Assembly (NCBI GenBank): GCA_921293015.1
Contig: OV121088.1
Span: forward strand, 4,668,382-4,732,381
Source: Phorcus lineatus
Taxonomy: Eukaryota; Mollusca; Gastropoda; Trochida; Trochidae
Direction: 5' to 3'
Length of the DNA stretch: 64,000 nt
Position numbers and translations under genes: made by a program. This document shows, one piece after another, positions 46,332 through 60,072 of the stretch. Position 1 is the first letter of the stretch; the number at the start of each line of letters is the position of its first letter. Under the pieces are notes generated by a model. The model had not been told where the DNA came from and made no database searches. It was given only the letters and a program-made list of their open reading frames with translations.

Positions 46332-47614
46332 TATACATTAATTAGAGAAATAGTGTTTAACCTCGTTGCTCCGTTAAGTAGAAAGACGTCTTTACGTCAA
46401 CAAATCAACTGCGATTGGTAATAAATGCTTTTCTTATGCAGCCTATAGTTTATTGAGATTTACCTCCGACTCAAAGGTGCCGTTATTTTAATGCTTGAAA
46501 AACATTTTAGGTGTAAAAGAAGCGACGGATAAGAAAGTATTTTCATAAATATCATCTGGATGCGTCCTAGGAATTTTTATGGCTGATGTTTCTTATTTGC
46601 TGTAATAAAAATTCATATAAGCATGAATCATTTTCAATCTCATGTGTTTTCGGTCATAAAAAATAAAAAGTAGCATTCATCGTTGCAATTTATGATTACT
46701 CAGCACGCAGAACAAACCAATCTTTTAGAATATCATTCATTTGATGCATTTGTATTGGTTATTTATAGTCCTTTACTGAAATGAAGTGGAAAACACGATG
46801 TACGGTGACAGATAATTGAACTTTAAGTCTCAAAAGAGTCGTTAAGCGATAGAGGTATCAGTTAGTATGCCATCGGGAATACTTGATTTATGAATATATA
46901 TCGTGCGAGTAATCATAACCTAAAAAACATTGTTCTTTAGGATAACGAATTTTTTGTACATCAAATCTCATTTTGGTATCTTGTCAACATTAATAATATT
47001 GATGATTATAAAATTCAGTTAATTCGAATGTAATCATACCCCATTAATGCAAACACTGCCATGATTACAAGTGGCTGGCGTTTAGAACGTTTGATACCTC
47101 AGTTTATTTAGATAGGCGTGGTATGAAATTCATTTATAGTGAAAGTCATCAAGACTCATATTTCACTTTAGTCTGGACAGCTGCAATATTTAATAATGAA
47201 TGTTTGTGGCGGTGATTACGATCCCTTCATAAAGTAGCGGTGCCTTCGCATCAAGTAGAAGAAGAATTTCAAGAAGTGGAGGATGTCCATTTTGCGTTAT
47301 TGAAATCGGCATCGCCATTATGAGAAATGTGAATTTTAACATTAATCTTCTTTTCAGTACTTAATTAACTGTTTGACGCGTCAACAACAGTTAGCCTAAG
47401 TTTAACGTTAATCATTTCCTTCGGTTATACTTTCATTAAACGTCAAATGACGTAATAAGATAAATTATTATCGATCATCAACGGTATTAGTATATGAGCC
47501 TCATATTTTCTGTTACTGTTTTTTGTTTCTTTCAGCGTCATCGTTGATTGCGTATCTATCAATTCAATGTTAAATATCACAGACGATGAAAACGTAATCC
47601 GAAGTCTTCTTAAA
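46332..47614. other. AT-rich non-coding stretch
   Basis: No supported feature. Confidence 0.4.
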
Positions 47615-47880
47615 CAATTCAATCAATCAATAAAAGTTTATTTTCTCGGAAACCACCCACGGTGGTACAAGAGAATACAAATATACATATAATACATTAA
47701 CATAAACAGACAAGAGGTGAGATATCATAACAGAATTCATTTGAGCTTTGCGTAAACACTACGAAGATATTTCGACAGGTTTTTAATATCTTTAATTATA
47801 TTCATATTCACTTAGACGTGCTCATCAAAATAGAATTTACTTAAAAAAACATTGTCATTTGAAATTTCTTCCTAAAGCGA
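47615..47880 (-). mobile_element. LINE 3' end with (TTGA)n tail
   Basis: On the minus strand a decayed frame ends FLSKFYFDEHV, a stop, then VNMNIIKDIKNLSKYLRSVY and AKLK-stop (stop at 47737-47739). This resembles the last residues of LINE ORF2. The 3' UTR follows with CTTGTACCACCGTGGGTGG, then GAGAAAATAAACTTTTATTG and a tail of ATTGATTGATTGAATT at 47615-47632. The layout (ORF end, short UTR, microsatellite tail) is that of a 5'-truncated non-LTR element. Confidence 0.6.
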
Positions 47881-49400
47881 CATATATTGAAGGGTGTGTT
47901 CACTGGGGAATACGTCATGCCTCACTGCACATGTAATTGTAGTTGTAACAAAGGAAAATAGCAGCCGTCTTATTATCGCCAAGTTTCATTGAGCAAAGAT
48001 GTTCACAATGCTACCTTTATGTTTAATCATCTTATACCTCCTGTTGTAGGAAGTAAATAAAGTTAATAAACTACATGAATACTAATAAACGTTCAATCAA
48101 CACGCTTCTCCTATAATCTATGTTCTCCTTTTCTCTAATAATAACCGTGATAGAGAAACATGTAGCAATGGTGCTTAGCGTGCTCACATTTGTTGAATGT
48201 GAAGAGTTGGACATGCTAAGTGGGACGGCCCTTACCGGTACCCATGGACCCTTCTTAGTATCAAGGGTGTTCCGTCAGTAACTTTCCGTAATCTGTGTCC
48301 CGAGACGATCCATCTGCCTCCATATGCCTCCTGCACGATTTTATCGACCGTCTCTTATGGCCAAAGCTCTACAAAATGCAATTATATCTTTGAGGACCTA
48401 TGACCCCTCAAGGTCTTTTCATTCATTGTCAATCAGTTCGAATCACCATGTAAGTGGCTTGAGACAATTGGGCCAGTAGCATTTCCACGCCAGTTATACT
48501 ATGTGGCGATTGCTTCAGTAGCCTTCTTCATCTGAAGCCAATATCAGACGACCCCTAGCTAGAATTGTCCCATCAGCAGATACGATCAGTCAAGAGCCTC
48601 GCAAATACTGCTACATTCACTAAGGTTGATAATTAGTAAAACAGCAAATAGCTCTGGAAAATAGTACCATCAAGAAAACTGGATTGAAAGTCTTCTAGTA
48701 GAGTAGGCCTTAAAGTGGAAATGCCATTAGTTCTTTTGACCATTCTGAAACTGATCGATAGTTACCCTAGTCATCAGCTCCTTTAAAAATATTTTCCCCT
48801 TCTTGACACAAGCCGAATTGCGTCATTTGCTGTCCAATTGTACCTGCTACACAGCGTGACTGCCTTGAGGTTCCTCCAGGACTAAGTCCGTGGATTACAA
48901 TGTGTTCTAAACATCCTGCTGTTTTACGCTCCTGTGAAGCGGAAAATTGCCTATAGAAAAGGTTCAGCTGGTGGCCCAAATGACACATTAGAAAACAAGA
49001 CCTTCTAGCTAAGATCATCCGAGATAAGGCAACAGCTGTACTTGTCAAGTGAACCCACAAGTCGTGAAGGCTTCTTGAATGTAGGAGCGGTGTTGGACTG
49101 ATGGTATCGACTTTGGATTCTCTGTCCCTTCCTGGAACCTATTCAGACAAGTCAGCACGGCGTTTAGATGGATTGTTAGCACTGCTAACAGGCAATGGTA
49201 AATGTATTTGTTCACATTGATCAACTAGTGCTGGCTATAACTGCCTGACGACTATATTGTTGATCCGTGTGCGATATGGAATGCTGACACGGAGCTTACC
49301 GTACTCTTGTTTCAAAAGAAGAAGGAATTCACTTCACTCCAGCTTTAATGACAGTGAATTAGAATACATTCCTAAATACCTGTTTACATACGGCATCATA
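47881..49400. other. GC-richer, unclassified stretch
   Basis: 48150-49340 is less AT-rich than its surroundings, with a 97-codon minus-strand frame at 48767-49060 and shorter open pieces on both sides. I see no domain, terminal repeat or splice pattern. The composition suggests decayed coding or mobile DNA, but I cannot name it. Confidence 0.3.
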
Positions 49401-52400
49401 TAGAGGATCTATTTTGTAATCTTTATTCATTTAATAAGAGGTCGAATTTCCTTAAGACGACAAAAGTTTCAGAATAAAACAAGTAATAATTTGATTAAAT
49501 ATACATAAATATTTGACGTATATGACTAAACAAATTTAGACATTCTAACTATTGATGCAAGGAGTTTGTAAATCAAATGATTTTGTCAAAGGTATAACAC
49601 CATTTTAACAAAGAGAAGGTAGCTTTTCTTTGCTTATTAAACACATAATGAAATAATATTTTCATATTACATCAATCATTACACATGGTTCAACAGTCTC
49701 CTTAATGGTTTTTTTGAATATGCAGCATCAATTTTGATGCTCGGTTAAAGGCTATGTCTCACCCCGAAAGCAGGTGTTCAATGCAGGTGTTCGTAAACCT
49801 ATGGTCATATGTTAATACATGTGTAGGAGATAGGAAACATAGCCACACATAACATTAAATATTGAACATTGATTTATGTATTTTAAAAACATAAGTGGCA
49901 AACACAAAAGGCTGACAGTAGCATCTAAAAGGTATGTTATCAACTACGTGTTTGCTTCAAAGATACTTGAAAAATTTGCTACACACCTAAAACTGTAAAT
50001 GCGTGTCTTTGCTGTCAAATTTTGTTCGACTTTATTCCACAAGGACTTGCAATCTTGCAAGTGACACATAATTACATTACCTTGTTGAAGCAACATTTCC
50101 ATAATGTTTACAATATCTTCGTTATTGAATAAAACGGCGAATTATCGTGACGAATTCATGTCAGGAAACAAATTTGTTAATGGAAAGAGAGCAATTGTGT
50201 TTTTTCAAATTTCCCAGACTCCAAACGTGACAATTTCTGCTAACTTGCGACCTAATTCAATCTTTTACTTAATAGCGCTTTCAAGAGAAACGTTTGCTTT
50301 CCAATAACGTTTTGTTCTTATCGATCAGGGAAAAATATCATCAATACATGCTTGAGCACGTTAGGTGTGACGTTCTATGATATTCTAATAGTGCTTGTCC
50401 ATTGTCAATGGCATGAACTGATTATTCCCGAGAACGTTTTATTTGTTAACGGGAAATATAAATAACTAGGGAGCATCTCATAACTCAAATTGTGATATAT
50501 TCGTCTCCGTATGCTCGTTCGATAGATGTATTGCTTTATGTCCTGTTGAACTAGTAACAAAACGCCATGGAGACGATTATCAGTAAATGAAAATGAAATG
50601 AAAATATAACCATTTATTTCTCTATAGCATTGTATACACCCCGCGGTGGAAAATTGTAACGTTTTTGTGAGTATCAGGTCACATGTAGCTAACGTCATTC
50701 CAAAATGAAAATTCACGTCATTAGATCAATACAATATTATCAGAGAAACCCAATGAACGTAATGATTATTTTCTTCGAATGGTTATAAAAAATCGAGAAA
50801 AATACAATTTAAGATTACTTAATGATAAGGGTTTGTAAGGGATGTTATGTTGTCCACTATGATGGCAATTGCTCCAAACATTATGCTACCCACTCTGACA
50901 ATTGACGATGAAGACATTGGCTTGTAAAGAATTGATAACGGATATTTCATTTCGTTTTGTAAGGGAAGTTATCTGTAATGATTGACACTGTATTTCCCCT
51001 CACGCCAGATCTGTCAGAGCAGAATCCCATAAATGGATTTTTCACCTGCGTTTATGTGTTTTCCCTGTATCTTAGTCGAAGTTTATTGTAAAAAAGGGGA
51101 TGCGAGGGGTGTTATGACTCTGAGAAGTATCTACGACTCCCAAGAAGTATGAAAAAGGGTCAAATTTTGTTGGCGTTGAGTACATAAGGTTTAATCCAAG
51201 ACATTGTTGAACATATTTGGAATACTTTAAATAACCTATTTTGAATTTGAAACAGGTTAGCAGTCGTACAGTTTTTATAAATGGAATGTACAAAAATAAA
51301 TTCTGCATTGAATCATCCTTCGTTTTTCAGTCGATTTGAAATATTATGTAATGAAAGACGAATATAAGGATAGACAAAATTATTATAGTAAATCGTTCTT
51401 ATGAACATCAGCGTTACTAGATGTCAACGACCACACAAGAGGTCAAAGAGGAATTTCACAACCTCCACAGGTCCAATAAAGTATATATTTAAACGATAAA
51501 GCTAATGTTCAATGAAGGTTTTGAAATAATCACATTACCTGTACATTTTTCAACATCTACAAAAGATATTTTAGATAAAATAGTTTTAATCATCATGCTG
51601 CTAGAGAGTACGTACTCACCTCATCATTGCTCACCTGTCCAGGTGTCCCTTAAAACCCTTTTTAACAAAACATATTGCTTTTTTCGTGTGATCAAAGTTA
51701 ATCTTGAATATATACTTTATTACGAAAACCAATTAGATTTCAATGTCCCTTGAACCATATCAATGACATATACATTTTAGGACTATTAAACCAAGCAAGA
51801 AAGGTATTTTAGTAAATTCAGTAAGGTTATTCATACGAACAGTCTGTTATCTATATAAAGTAACTCAAGCAGATATGTAATTTGATACATTCTTTGTCGG
51901 TACAGGTGAGCTCAGGATCAATCAAGAAAAATGGAAAAATCTAATATGAGGCTTGTAAACTAACATTAAGGAAGCTCAGACAATGCACTTTAAATCTTCT
52001 TTTCCCCCAACCAAGTCGTGTATTCGGAAACTTATTTGTAAACTTATTCGGTTCTCTGTCACGTTTCAAGATCCTAGTTCACATTTGAATATCAGAATTA
52101 AATAAAAAGTCATCAATTACAATCGCTTCACCAACGTGGCAATAAATAGCTTAAAATTTACATAGTATGTCTTAATTATAGTACTTGACTCAACATATGT
52201 TTCTTGTTTGCTCCAAAGGCTATTTCAGAGGCGTTAGATTTGCATGGTGGCATCTTTTCACTATCACGGCCATAATCAAACTGAGGTATTCGTTTAATTA
52301 TTCATGTGCTTTCTTTAGGCGTATAATTCATTACCCTTCGTACCTCGATAATATCAAGCTCATGCGTTGACGTATAGCAATAATGGTGTTTTCGGATATG

Positions 52401-54136
52401 GAAGTCAGGAAGGAGCCAATCTTATGCAAATTTTTCATCGATTTCCCCCGGGAAAATAAGGCAGTCGATCATGTAAATAGTAGCCCTCACACCTGTCATT
52501 ACAAAACTACATTGTCACCTGTCCTGACTTTGATCTCGCCGCCATCCATAAAACAACTGTCTTTATACATTTTACCGAAACCAAGATTTCCAAGACAGAG
52601 TAAAGTGCATTCCTTGTTTTTAAGATCCGATAAGTGAAATTGTAGATAGCATTTGAAAATAAAACTAATCAAATACCTGTTTCACAGGTAGCAAAACGTA
52701 GATTAATGTGATCCATAGGCATTGTATTATTAACACTACAGTGCTATCTATAATAATAATAAAATCTATTAAATCTAGCCAGTTTTTGTCATGCTCTATA
52801 TAAGGGGTCCTTTTTAAAGGTATGTTGTTGGAGTAAAATATAGCTTACTTCCTTTTATCGTGAAATATGTTTTGGTTCCTAATGCTTACGTCTGTAACGA
52901 CAATAAAAGTCGCAAAGTGCTTCAAGCGTAATTTGGGAGTTTTATTTTCAGCAGACACAAAGAAAAATATGATTGTAAATTTGGCCAAAACTGTAGTATG
53001 TACTATAAGCTTTGTAAGCTTTCAGAACAACACTAAACTTTGTCGCATTTACGATAGTTGCATTATCATGTGACTGCAGCTTCTGTGGCCTCATATCTAT
53101 CAAGCTCGCATACCCCATTCTTTAAAGAACACTAGATCATCTACCTTGCATATGGCAGTGTGCGGCCAAACCTAACCATGTTGTATATAGTGTTAAGAAT
53201 ACAACTAAACAGCTTAACATTCGATGTACGGTTCAGTATGACAAAAAATATCAGATAGTTTTTCAATCTAATTTTTGATAATAATTATTCCATCTCACAA
53301 ATTCGAAACTAGCTAATGAAGAAGCTAATCATATCATCTATCCATTTTTTTTTATCATCTTAGATTTGAATTTCAAGAATGGTCTGAACTCATAAATGAT
53401 ATATACGACACTGTGACCGTTAATGTATCGTATACTGTCATGTTTCGGAACATTGTTAATACTTTTATATCTCCCGATTTGTTATCAGTACCTTCTAATA
53501 ATAACACTTATGTTTCATAAGAGGTATGAAAACATATTTAACATCTATCTGTTTAGAAGTAACCATCTTAGTAACTGACGTTTATATAAGGTCATCTACA
53601 GGAAGCTTAATGTTTTGAAAACACTTTACCTTTTACATCACAAATCTTGGACTGTTATTTATACAATATTGCCATAACTGGTAAAAAGAATTGGATCACC
53701 GGCAATTGAGAGAGGAAATTCAAAACATCCGATATTTTATGCCCATCGATAATGCGGGGTAATTACCGAAAAGCATAATATACCACAAGCGTGATGATAA
53801 TGGTATTTTTGTGTTCTCTGGAAAGCTCAAACACCCAGCAAAGTGGATACCCACTCCAGTTTATCATTTTAAATACCAAAATCTTATTTTACAAATGAAT
53901 AAAAATGTACTTAAGCGCAATCCAAATTGTATAAACAGCAATAGTTATATTATTCCAATCCAAATGCGTTATGATATTTGTGAAGCACTGATGGGTATGG
54001 TTGTGTTTATCTTGTAATTTACACAGCTCATTTCAACATGAGACTGCTTTTCTATAAAGGTTATTAGAAGGACGGGTTTCCAGCCGACATCGATATGATT
54101 GATTTGGTGTGTGGCAGTGGGTGGCCGGGGGAGGGA
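49401..54136. other. Long AT-rich non-coding stretch
   Basis: No supported gene. The frames at 50405-50716 (minus), 51505-51753 and 52383-52637 (plus) are motif-free. An (ATA)n run of a few units lies near 52750. Confidence 0.4.
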
Positions 54137-54157
54137 GGGGGGGGGGGGGGGGGGGGG
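54137..54157 (+). repeat. Poly-G tract (21 bases)
   Basis: Uninterrupted G run after GGCCGGGGGAGGGAG. Gly- or Pro-rich frames across it are artefacts. Confidence 0.95.
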
Positions 54158-56284
54158 CTTACAAAACAAGGCCTGCATGCGACATTCAGATAGATTACAT
54201 CGTCTTTATCGCCACTCGCATTTTAATGTATTTCCAGCACAAATGTCACAAAAGGGCTACGATGGATATCAAAATCGAGTTATTTCTCTAACCCATTTAT
54301 ATACTTTTGCTCAGCGGTGCTGGATGAAATAACATAGCTAAAAGGTTAATTCTGTCTGCCATTTATTTCGATTACCTTCAAGAACCCGTGGAGATGGCAG
54401 GTCAAGTTGACCCTAGGGTTTTTAATGATGATTGTTTCTGAAATGACAAATCTTGTCTGGCTTTGAAAAAGGTGATAGAGATATGTTTATGTTTGCACAG
54501 ACCCGTGAAAGGTCACGGCAATACACACAATCTTCAATAAGATTTATTGATTGTTTTATTTTGCAAACATAACGTGCTGATTGACATTGTTTGTGGACAC
54601 GTTCGTGGTAGTGGTTGAACCTCAGTAAACTGTTTATTGCAGGCGATATGTGTTTCAGTCTGTGTTCTATTCTCACAACGTACCAATTCCAATACATCAC
54701 TTTATTATTTTCGACAATGGGCTCCCAAACACTGACATTATTACCATGCATAAATATGTCGTACACTTTTTAATCCCCATAAGCTAATAACGAGGTGTTG
54801 TCGTAATGTCACTTATGTATATTTTTTATCTTTTCCTCTCTAAATGACAACCATTTAAACCGACAATAAAAGTTCACACATTTCTGTATGTCATCTTATG
54901 AAATCGTAATAAGAACTTTGGAAAGTCTGTTTTCAATCATACCGTGTTAAACTGACAAATGGATATCTAGTGATGTTCTTAACTAACAGCATTTTGAAGA
55001 GAAAATGCCAAGAAACTTATTTGCAAACTACTTTTCAGTTAAGTGACGAAAGACGATTCAGATAACGTGATAAATATCGATATTTGTCCAGTTCATAGCA
55101 AGCTGACATTTTATTTGATGTTTTTGTTTTCAAAAGTTGTTCCGTACACGTGATGGAACACATATTTTCAAATCTGATTAAAAACTTATAATTTTTTTGG
55201 GACGACGTAGCGTACAAATTAGCTCTTTCAACTAAGAAGTCGCTGGGTTCGAATCAAGGAAACAAGTAAATTTCTATACTACAGATTATTTTTGCCAAAC
55301 TGCAAAATTAACTTTCATCAACGCAATACAAAGCCACAATCGCCTTTCATTCTTTCGTTTTTTCTAAAGCCCTGATCAAGTCATTTTTGTCACGTATCCT
55401 CTGTTACGACTAGGCTAGATTGCATGAAATTAAAGCTGGCCAATCAGAGACCTTGACTCACACTATCAATTATCTGTTCCCCAAACCTTTGATAAGAAGT
55501 TAAGTTGTGCAATGTGGTCATATTTATCAGAAAGCAGAATTAATTGAGGCGGATATAGATAACAAAGGTTCTGAGAAAGAATTGAGAAATATTTAAAATT
55601 TGGTACTGAAGTGACGTTCATTCATTCATCCATTGGTTCATTCCTGATATTTGTCATGAAGTAAAACATGTTTTGGTATATTATATATACATTTATTATA
55701 TTATTATATTTCTTCTCACATTTGTTGGATACATGCTATAGGTCAGATGTACGGGCGTTTGATGTATTACCAGAGAAGGCGAGGTGTTAAAGGGAAAGAG
55801 TCTCTATTTGTCAGTTGGACATTTGGCATTTATCGTCGTGTCTCGTGTGATACATGAAAGTGATAACAGATTAAATGAACAATGGTTCGAGGAAAATAAT
55901 ACGTTTCTAGAGAATTGAAAATGTGTCCACAATTACAATATTTTTGATTGAATATATCTATTACTTGAAGAGATCTGAACTGACTGTATGTTTTATGTAA
56001 CCTATATTGATTCTCAGTAAATAAAACCTATGATTGTAATTACTTACACAAAGGATCATACATACTATCATAATAGTATATAAATCTTGGAAATAAGATA
56101 AATGTATATATTGTTAGGAAATGTTTTGCAAAGTATATTCATTGTGAACATTTTTGGAATTTCCCTAATTAAAAAGAATGCATTTTGTTCCTGATGAAAC
56201 GTAAACTAATCAATACGAAAGCTTTTAAAGAACTTATCCGTAACATAATCTGTCGAATACTTCCACAGTGCATTCATAGTTAAA
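54158..56284. other. AT-rich non-coding stretch
   Basis: No supported gene. The 114-codon minus-strand frame at 54422-54766 has no signal peptide or domain. A tRNA-like TGGGTTCGAATCA occurs at 55244-55256 without a foldable tRNA around it. A (TTCA) microsatellite lies at about 55617-55632. Confidence 0.35.
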
Positions 56285-56910
56285 AGGTAGGTAGGTAGGT
56301 GGATTTAAGGGCGACATTGGGCCAAAAATGACCTTCATGCGCCCGGCATTTAAAGTAGTGGTTAAAATGAAATTGATAATAAGAAACAGTTAAAATTTAT
56401 ATGCTATCATATTTGCCTGTATTCTTGACAAAATCTAAAAGTGATCTCTGAACAATGCCAAACATTATATTTTCTCCAAGAATAGATCTCAATGAGAAGA
56501 CGTTGGATTTAGACATAAGAATCTCTTTCAGGTCTTCCCGTTGATTGTTATGACCTTCACATTTTATCAGAAAATGGAAGACTGTTTCTGGGCTATTTGT
56601 AAAACAGTTGATACATAATGGGGATACACCTTTGTGTAATATATGCCTGTAAGCATTTAAACCACAATGGCCAAGTCTCAAACGAATGACAATGATTTCT
56701 TCTCTTCGATTTTGTCGTCGGAGTTTGATATGATTCCTAACCATTGGGCATGAGCTGTACATATACCTGGCAGTGCTGCCACAATCCCAGTCATTTTGCC
56801 ACTGTTCATCATTTGCCTTATTTATTGTGGGATAGATATCTTTTGGAATTGATAAAGTTAAAAGTTGTAAATATAAATTATTCCCCTTATTCGGTAAGTA
56901 TACGAGTAAC
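56285..56910 (-). mobile_element. LINE 3' ORF and tail
   Basis: On the minus strand the frame reads LLTLSIPKDIYPTINKANDE, then QWQNDWDCGSTARYMYSS, and later VIRLRLGHCGLNAYRHILHK followed by CINCFTNSPETVFHFLIKC. The order W-x-x-x-W-D, then R-L-R-L-G-H, then C-x-x-C with E-T-V-x-H-x-L-x-x-C is the standard C-terminus of Jockey/I-type non-LTR retrotransposons. The stop is at 56397. The 3' UTR runs to an (ACCT)n tail at 56285-56301 (seen as GGTAGGTAGGTAGG on the plus strand). It is 5'-truncated, with a boundary somewhere between about 56900 and 56955. Confidence 0.75.
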
Positions 56911-56955
56911 TTTGCAAGGGCGTAGCAGATTTAATGCCAAAATGTCGAAACACAT

Positions 56956-57550
56956 TTACTTTGAAAACTCTTTTCTTAGTGTTTTTTTGTTGTGCAAGCA
57001 ATGGGGGATGTTATGTAGATGTTTGTTTCCAAACTCAGAAAACCATATGACATCTTGAATTCTCGAAAATTTTAAATCGTAGAAGTTATGGAGTACGAGA
57101 CGAAGCCGAGGATTTTCGGGACCTATCCTAGAGTTTATTTCACCAGGGCAAGTACCTCCAGATAACCGACCCGGACAGGTGGATACTACAAAGACCTTTC
57201 TAAACAAATGTTGAAATGGAAGGTTACGGTTATCCACAAAAGAATTCGTCAGAACAACGGACGTATCTTTGCTTGATGTAGTAATTGCTATTGAGAGGAA
57301 CAATGAAAGTCAGATTAAATGGATCATTTACAATGTAAACAAACATCAACCTTGATATATATTGTTTAGTCAACTGGTAATTATTGTGGCAATATAATAA
57401 GATCATAAGGAAAAGATGTGATTTACGAATACCTGTGCTAGAACTAAAAGCCACAAAAAGATCAAAATCAATTCTTGTCATCTGACGACCATTAGTTGAT
57501 AGAAAAACGGTAATTTCTCTGCCAGATGACATCAAAGTATTCCAACAGCT
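56956..57550 (-). CDS. Two-exon coding fragment, possibly IgGFc-binding-domain-like
   Basis: Exon 1 (57433-57550) follows ACTTTCTAG and reads CWNTLMSSGREITVFLSTNG, then RQMTRIDFDLFVAFSSST. It ends ACAG before GTATTCG (donor), in phase 1. A 145-base intron ends TTCATTGTTCCTCTCAATAG. Exon 2 begins at 57287 with CA, so the joined codon is GCA and the protein continues ITTSSKDTSVVLTNSFVDNR. It stays open to 56956, through STCPGRLSGGTCPGEINSR. The phases fit exactly. The pattern G-R-E-x-x-V-F-x-x-N then L-F-V-x-x-x-S-S-T-x-x-T resembles the start of the IgGFc-binding N-terminal domain found in many secreted or mucosal proteins, but this is a tentative match by eye. The 3' end of exon 2 is uncertain, and the LINE at 56285-56910 lies directly downstream, so the gene may be interrupted. 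No signal-peptide exon was found. Confidence 0.4.
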
Positions 57551-59231
57551 CTAGAAAGTTTTAGCCAGGCGCGTTCTAATGTACTCCTTCTCGCCACGGT
57601 CAGATCCAGACACAGCGTCCATCTTATTTACAGCCCTGATAATATACTTCTATGAATGATGATTTCAAGGACACTCTGCCAGACTTACTAATTGCACTCC
57701 TATGGAACACTAGAACATTATCAAATCAGCGTTGAGACCATTGGTCGTCGAGGTGTTATATGTTCTGGCTGCAATTGACCCAGGTCTCATGAATAGCATT
57801 TAACCCGAATTCCTTGATTCATTTAGGCGTCACTGTGGATGCAAAGTAAATGCTTTGTATTCCATCTCCAGAACTCAAGTACTATTGCTGCTACTTTACC
57901 TAAAAGCTCATTGAATTTGTATAGGTAGACCATGTCTATGGAACTAAATTACGATGAATGAATGAACGTCTTAAATCTTGAAGGATACTCAAGATTTACA
58001 AGATTTCTTGAAGCAACCGTTTCATAGATCTTTCATTTGCCAGCATTTTAGTCTAATATATCTCGTTAAAGGGAATAACAACGTGTTGGCGTTCAATGGC
58101 AATATAGCTTATTATAATGAAATAATACATCTTACAAAAGTTCATAATTGTTTGATTCAAAAGGATAAAATTATCACGAACGTGAAATGAACTAGGAAAA
58201 TAACAACCAACATTAATACATCTAAAATAAGTTTCCATTAGGAACCCTTGTGTCTTGGAAACGTACACTAGTAAGTTACAAATTTAGAACCTTAAGTAAT
58301 TCACAACATGCCTACATTTTCCAATGCCATAAATGAATAAAATATTTAGTAAAACATTTTCAAAGGAATATTGGAACATTCAAAGAAAATATATTTTGAT
58401 GAAATGAATTGAATTCCAAGAGCTACCATCTTGATGCTCAAGGTGAAATCGCTCCTGGTTCCTCTATGAGTTAACTAACAATCTGAAGTGTTATACACAC
58501 AACAGTTTTGATTGGATAGGATAAGTTTTATACATTGTCAATATCAAGCGTTACCAAATCTTGCCTGAAAAAATCAACATGTCTACCAGTTATTATTCAC
58601 ATGTAAAATAGCATTATACTTAAAATTATTAAATAAGAAAGAGAAAACGTATAATTGGACTAGTTTAATAAATAGTATAATAAACTAATGCACATGAACG
58701 ACTCAATATGTAGTTCGTCTAATTTCACATTTTCCTTGTAGATTTCTAAAAGTCATCTGTGTACACGATACAGCTTACAAGACGCTTATACATCCATGTA
58801 CATAAATATCCCGGATTTAAATGTGACATTGATATATAGAGAAATCCTCATTACACTAAAAGTTCCGGTTTTGTCGACTGATTGCTGCCATAGAAAATAC
58901 ATTAGTCTATACACGTATGTTGTTGGCAGACCATAGCTCTGCACGTTATATACCATTCTGTCAATTACCTGACAAGCTATCTCACCATGTATCACACTTT
59001 TAAAACGTAAATACATATCCAATGTCGACCTATATCATAATCTATGCGACACTAAGTTTACGTGCGAGCTATCTCACGGTGCTGATACTGATAAACATCC
59101 TGTATCTGTTACCCAACACTGTCCTATTTAGCTTCCTCACCCTTTGACGTTATACCTATCAGCCAATCAACTGTCGGTGGTAATATTGGTATGGAATGCT
59201 TGTGTGTACAAAAAGTTGGATTTCACCACTA
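57551..59231. other. Non-coding, with a GC-richer patch
   Basis: 57550-57910 is less AT-rich but interrupted by stops in all frames I tried. It lies upstream of the two-exon fragment and may hold further decayed exons. The rest (57910-59231) is AT-rich with nothing recognised. Confidence 0.3.
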
Positions 59232-59340
59232 GCATTATCATCATCAGCATTATTGTCATCGTCAACGTCATCACCATATTCGTCTTTGTCATCGTCATCG
59301 TCATCATAATCATTATCATGATCATTATCATCATCATAAG
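59232..59340. repeat. Degenerate (TCA/TCR)n microsatellite
   Basis: About 100 bases of imperfect TCA, TCG and ATC trinucleotides. Frames on both strands through it (Ile/Val/Met-rich) are artefacts. Confidence 0.9.
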
Positions 59341-60060
59341 AATCAACAGAAACTTAGAATTAGCAAAAGGTGACAATGAGTTTGGACTGACATTATGATG
59401 ATTTATGAATCTATAATATATACATATACTACTACAACAACATAGTGCCGTGTTGGTCAACTAAGTTGTGCATACATGGAAATAGCAGTGATACTAATAA
59501 CATTTCTGTCAAAACATGAAAGCATATTGATCCATCCTGACAATTTTGAATCGGACTGCTAAAAGTTGATTAAACGTTTATGATAGGTATGATCTGTGCG
59601 GTAAGGAGTACGCATTCTGTGATTGGGTTGACCGTAAATAGTAATAATTTGACCTTTGTACTGACTACCATGATACAAGACGGTAGATACCAACTTGCAA
59701 CAATTAACATTTTTCATATGGTTACGAATACTTAGAGATGCGTATGTTTTTACTAGGTCTAGATTAAAATGGTAAGCAGCCTCATACATGTACATTTAAG
59801 AAATCTCATGTTGATAAGGGTATTAAACTCAATAAATACTTAAATATCTCGATTCATAAAAATTTATGTCTACTACATTGACCCATTTGAAAATTCAAAC
59901 TTTTAAAAGTAACATGTAAAATTATTCACTCTAAAATAAACAAAGTACATACGTTATCATTATCTTAGATTTTGGCATATTCAGTGTGTCATACTTGATA
60001 TTATTGACTTACAAATAGTCATAATTGACTTGCAAACCGGAACTTCGCATTTACCATCCT
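59341..60060. other. AT-rich non-coding stretch
   Basis: Nothing recognised. It lies upstream of the right-hand gene. Confidence 0.4.
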
Positions 60061-60072
60061 GTATAATCTATC

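Noticed and set aside
53969-54332. Poly-Gly / poly-Pro frames
   Set aside because: They cross the 21-base G tract; there is no other coding evidence.
54422-54766. 114-codon minus-strand frame
   Set aside because: No signal peptide, domain or splice context; chance-length ORF.
55235-55262. tRNA-like B box TGGGTTCGAATCA
   Set aside because: No A box at the right distance and the acceptor, anticodon and T stems do not pair convincingly.
59144-59460. Hydrophobic Ile/Val- or Met-rich frames on both strands
   Set aside because: They translate a degenerate TCA microsatellite, not a membrane protein.
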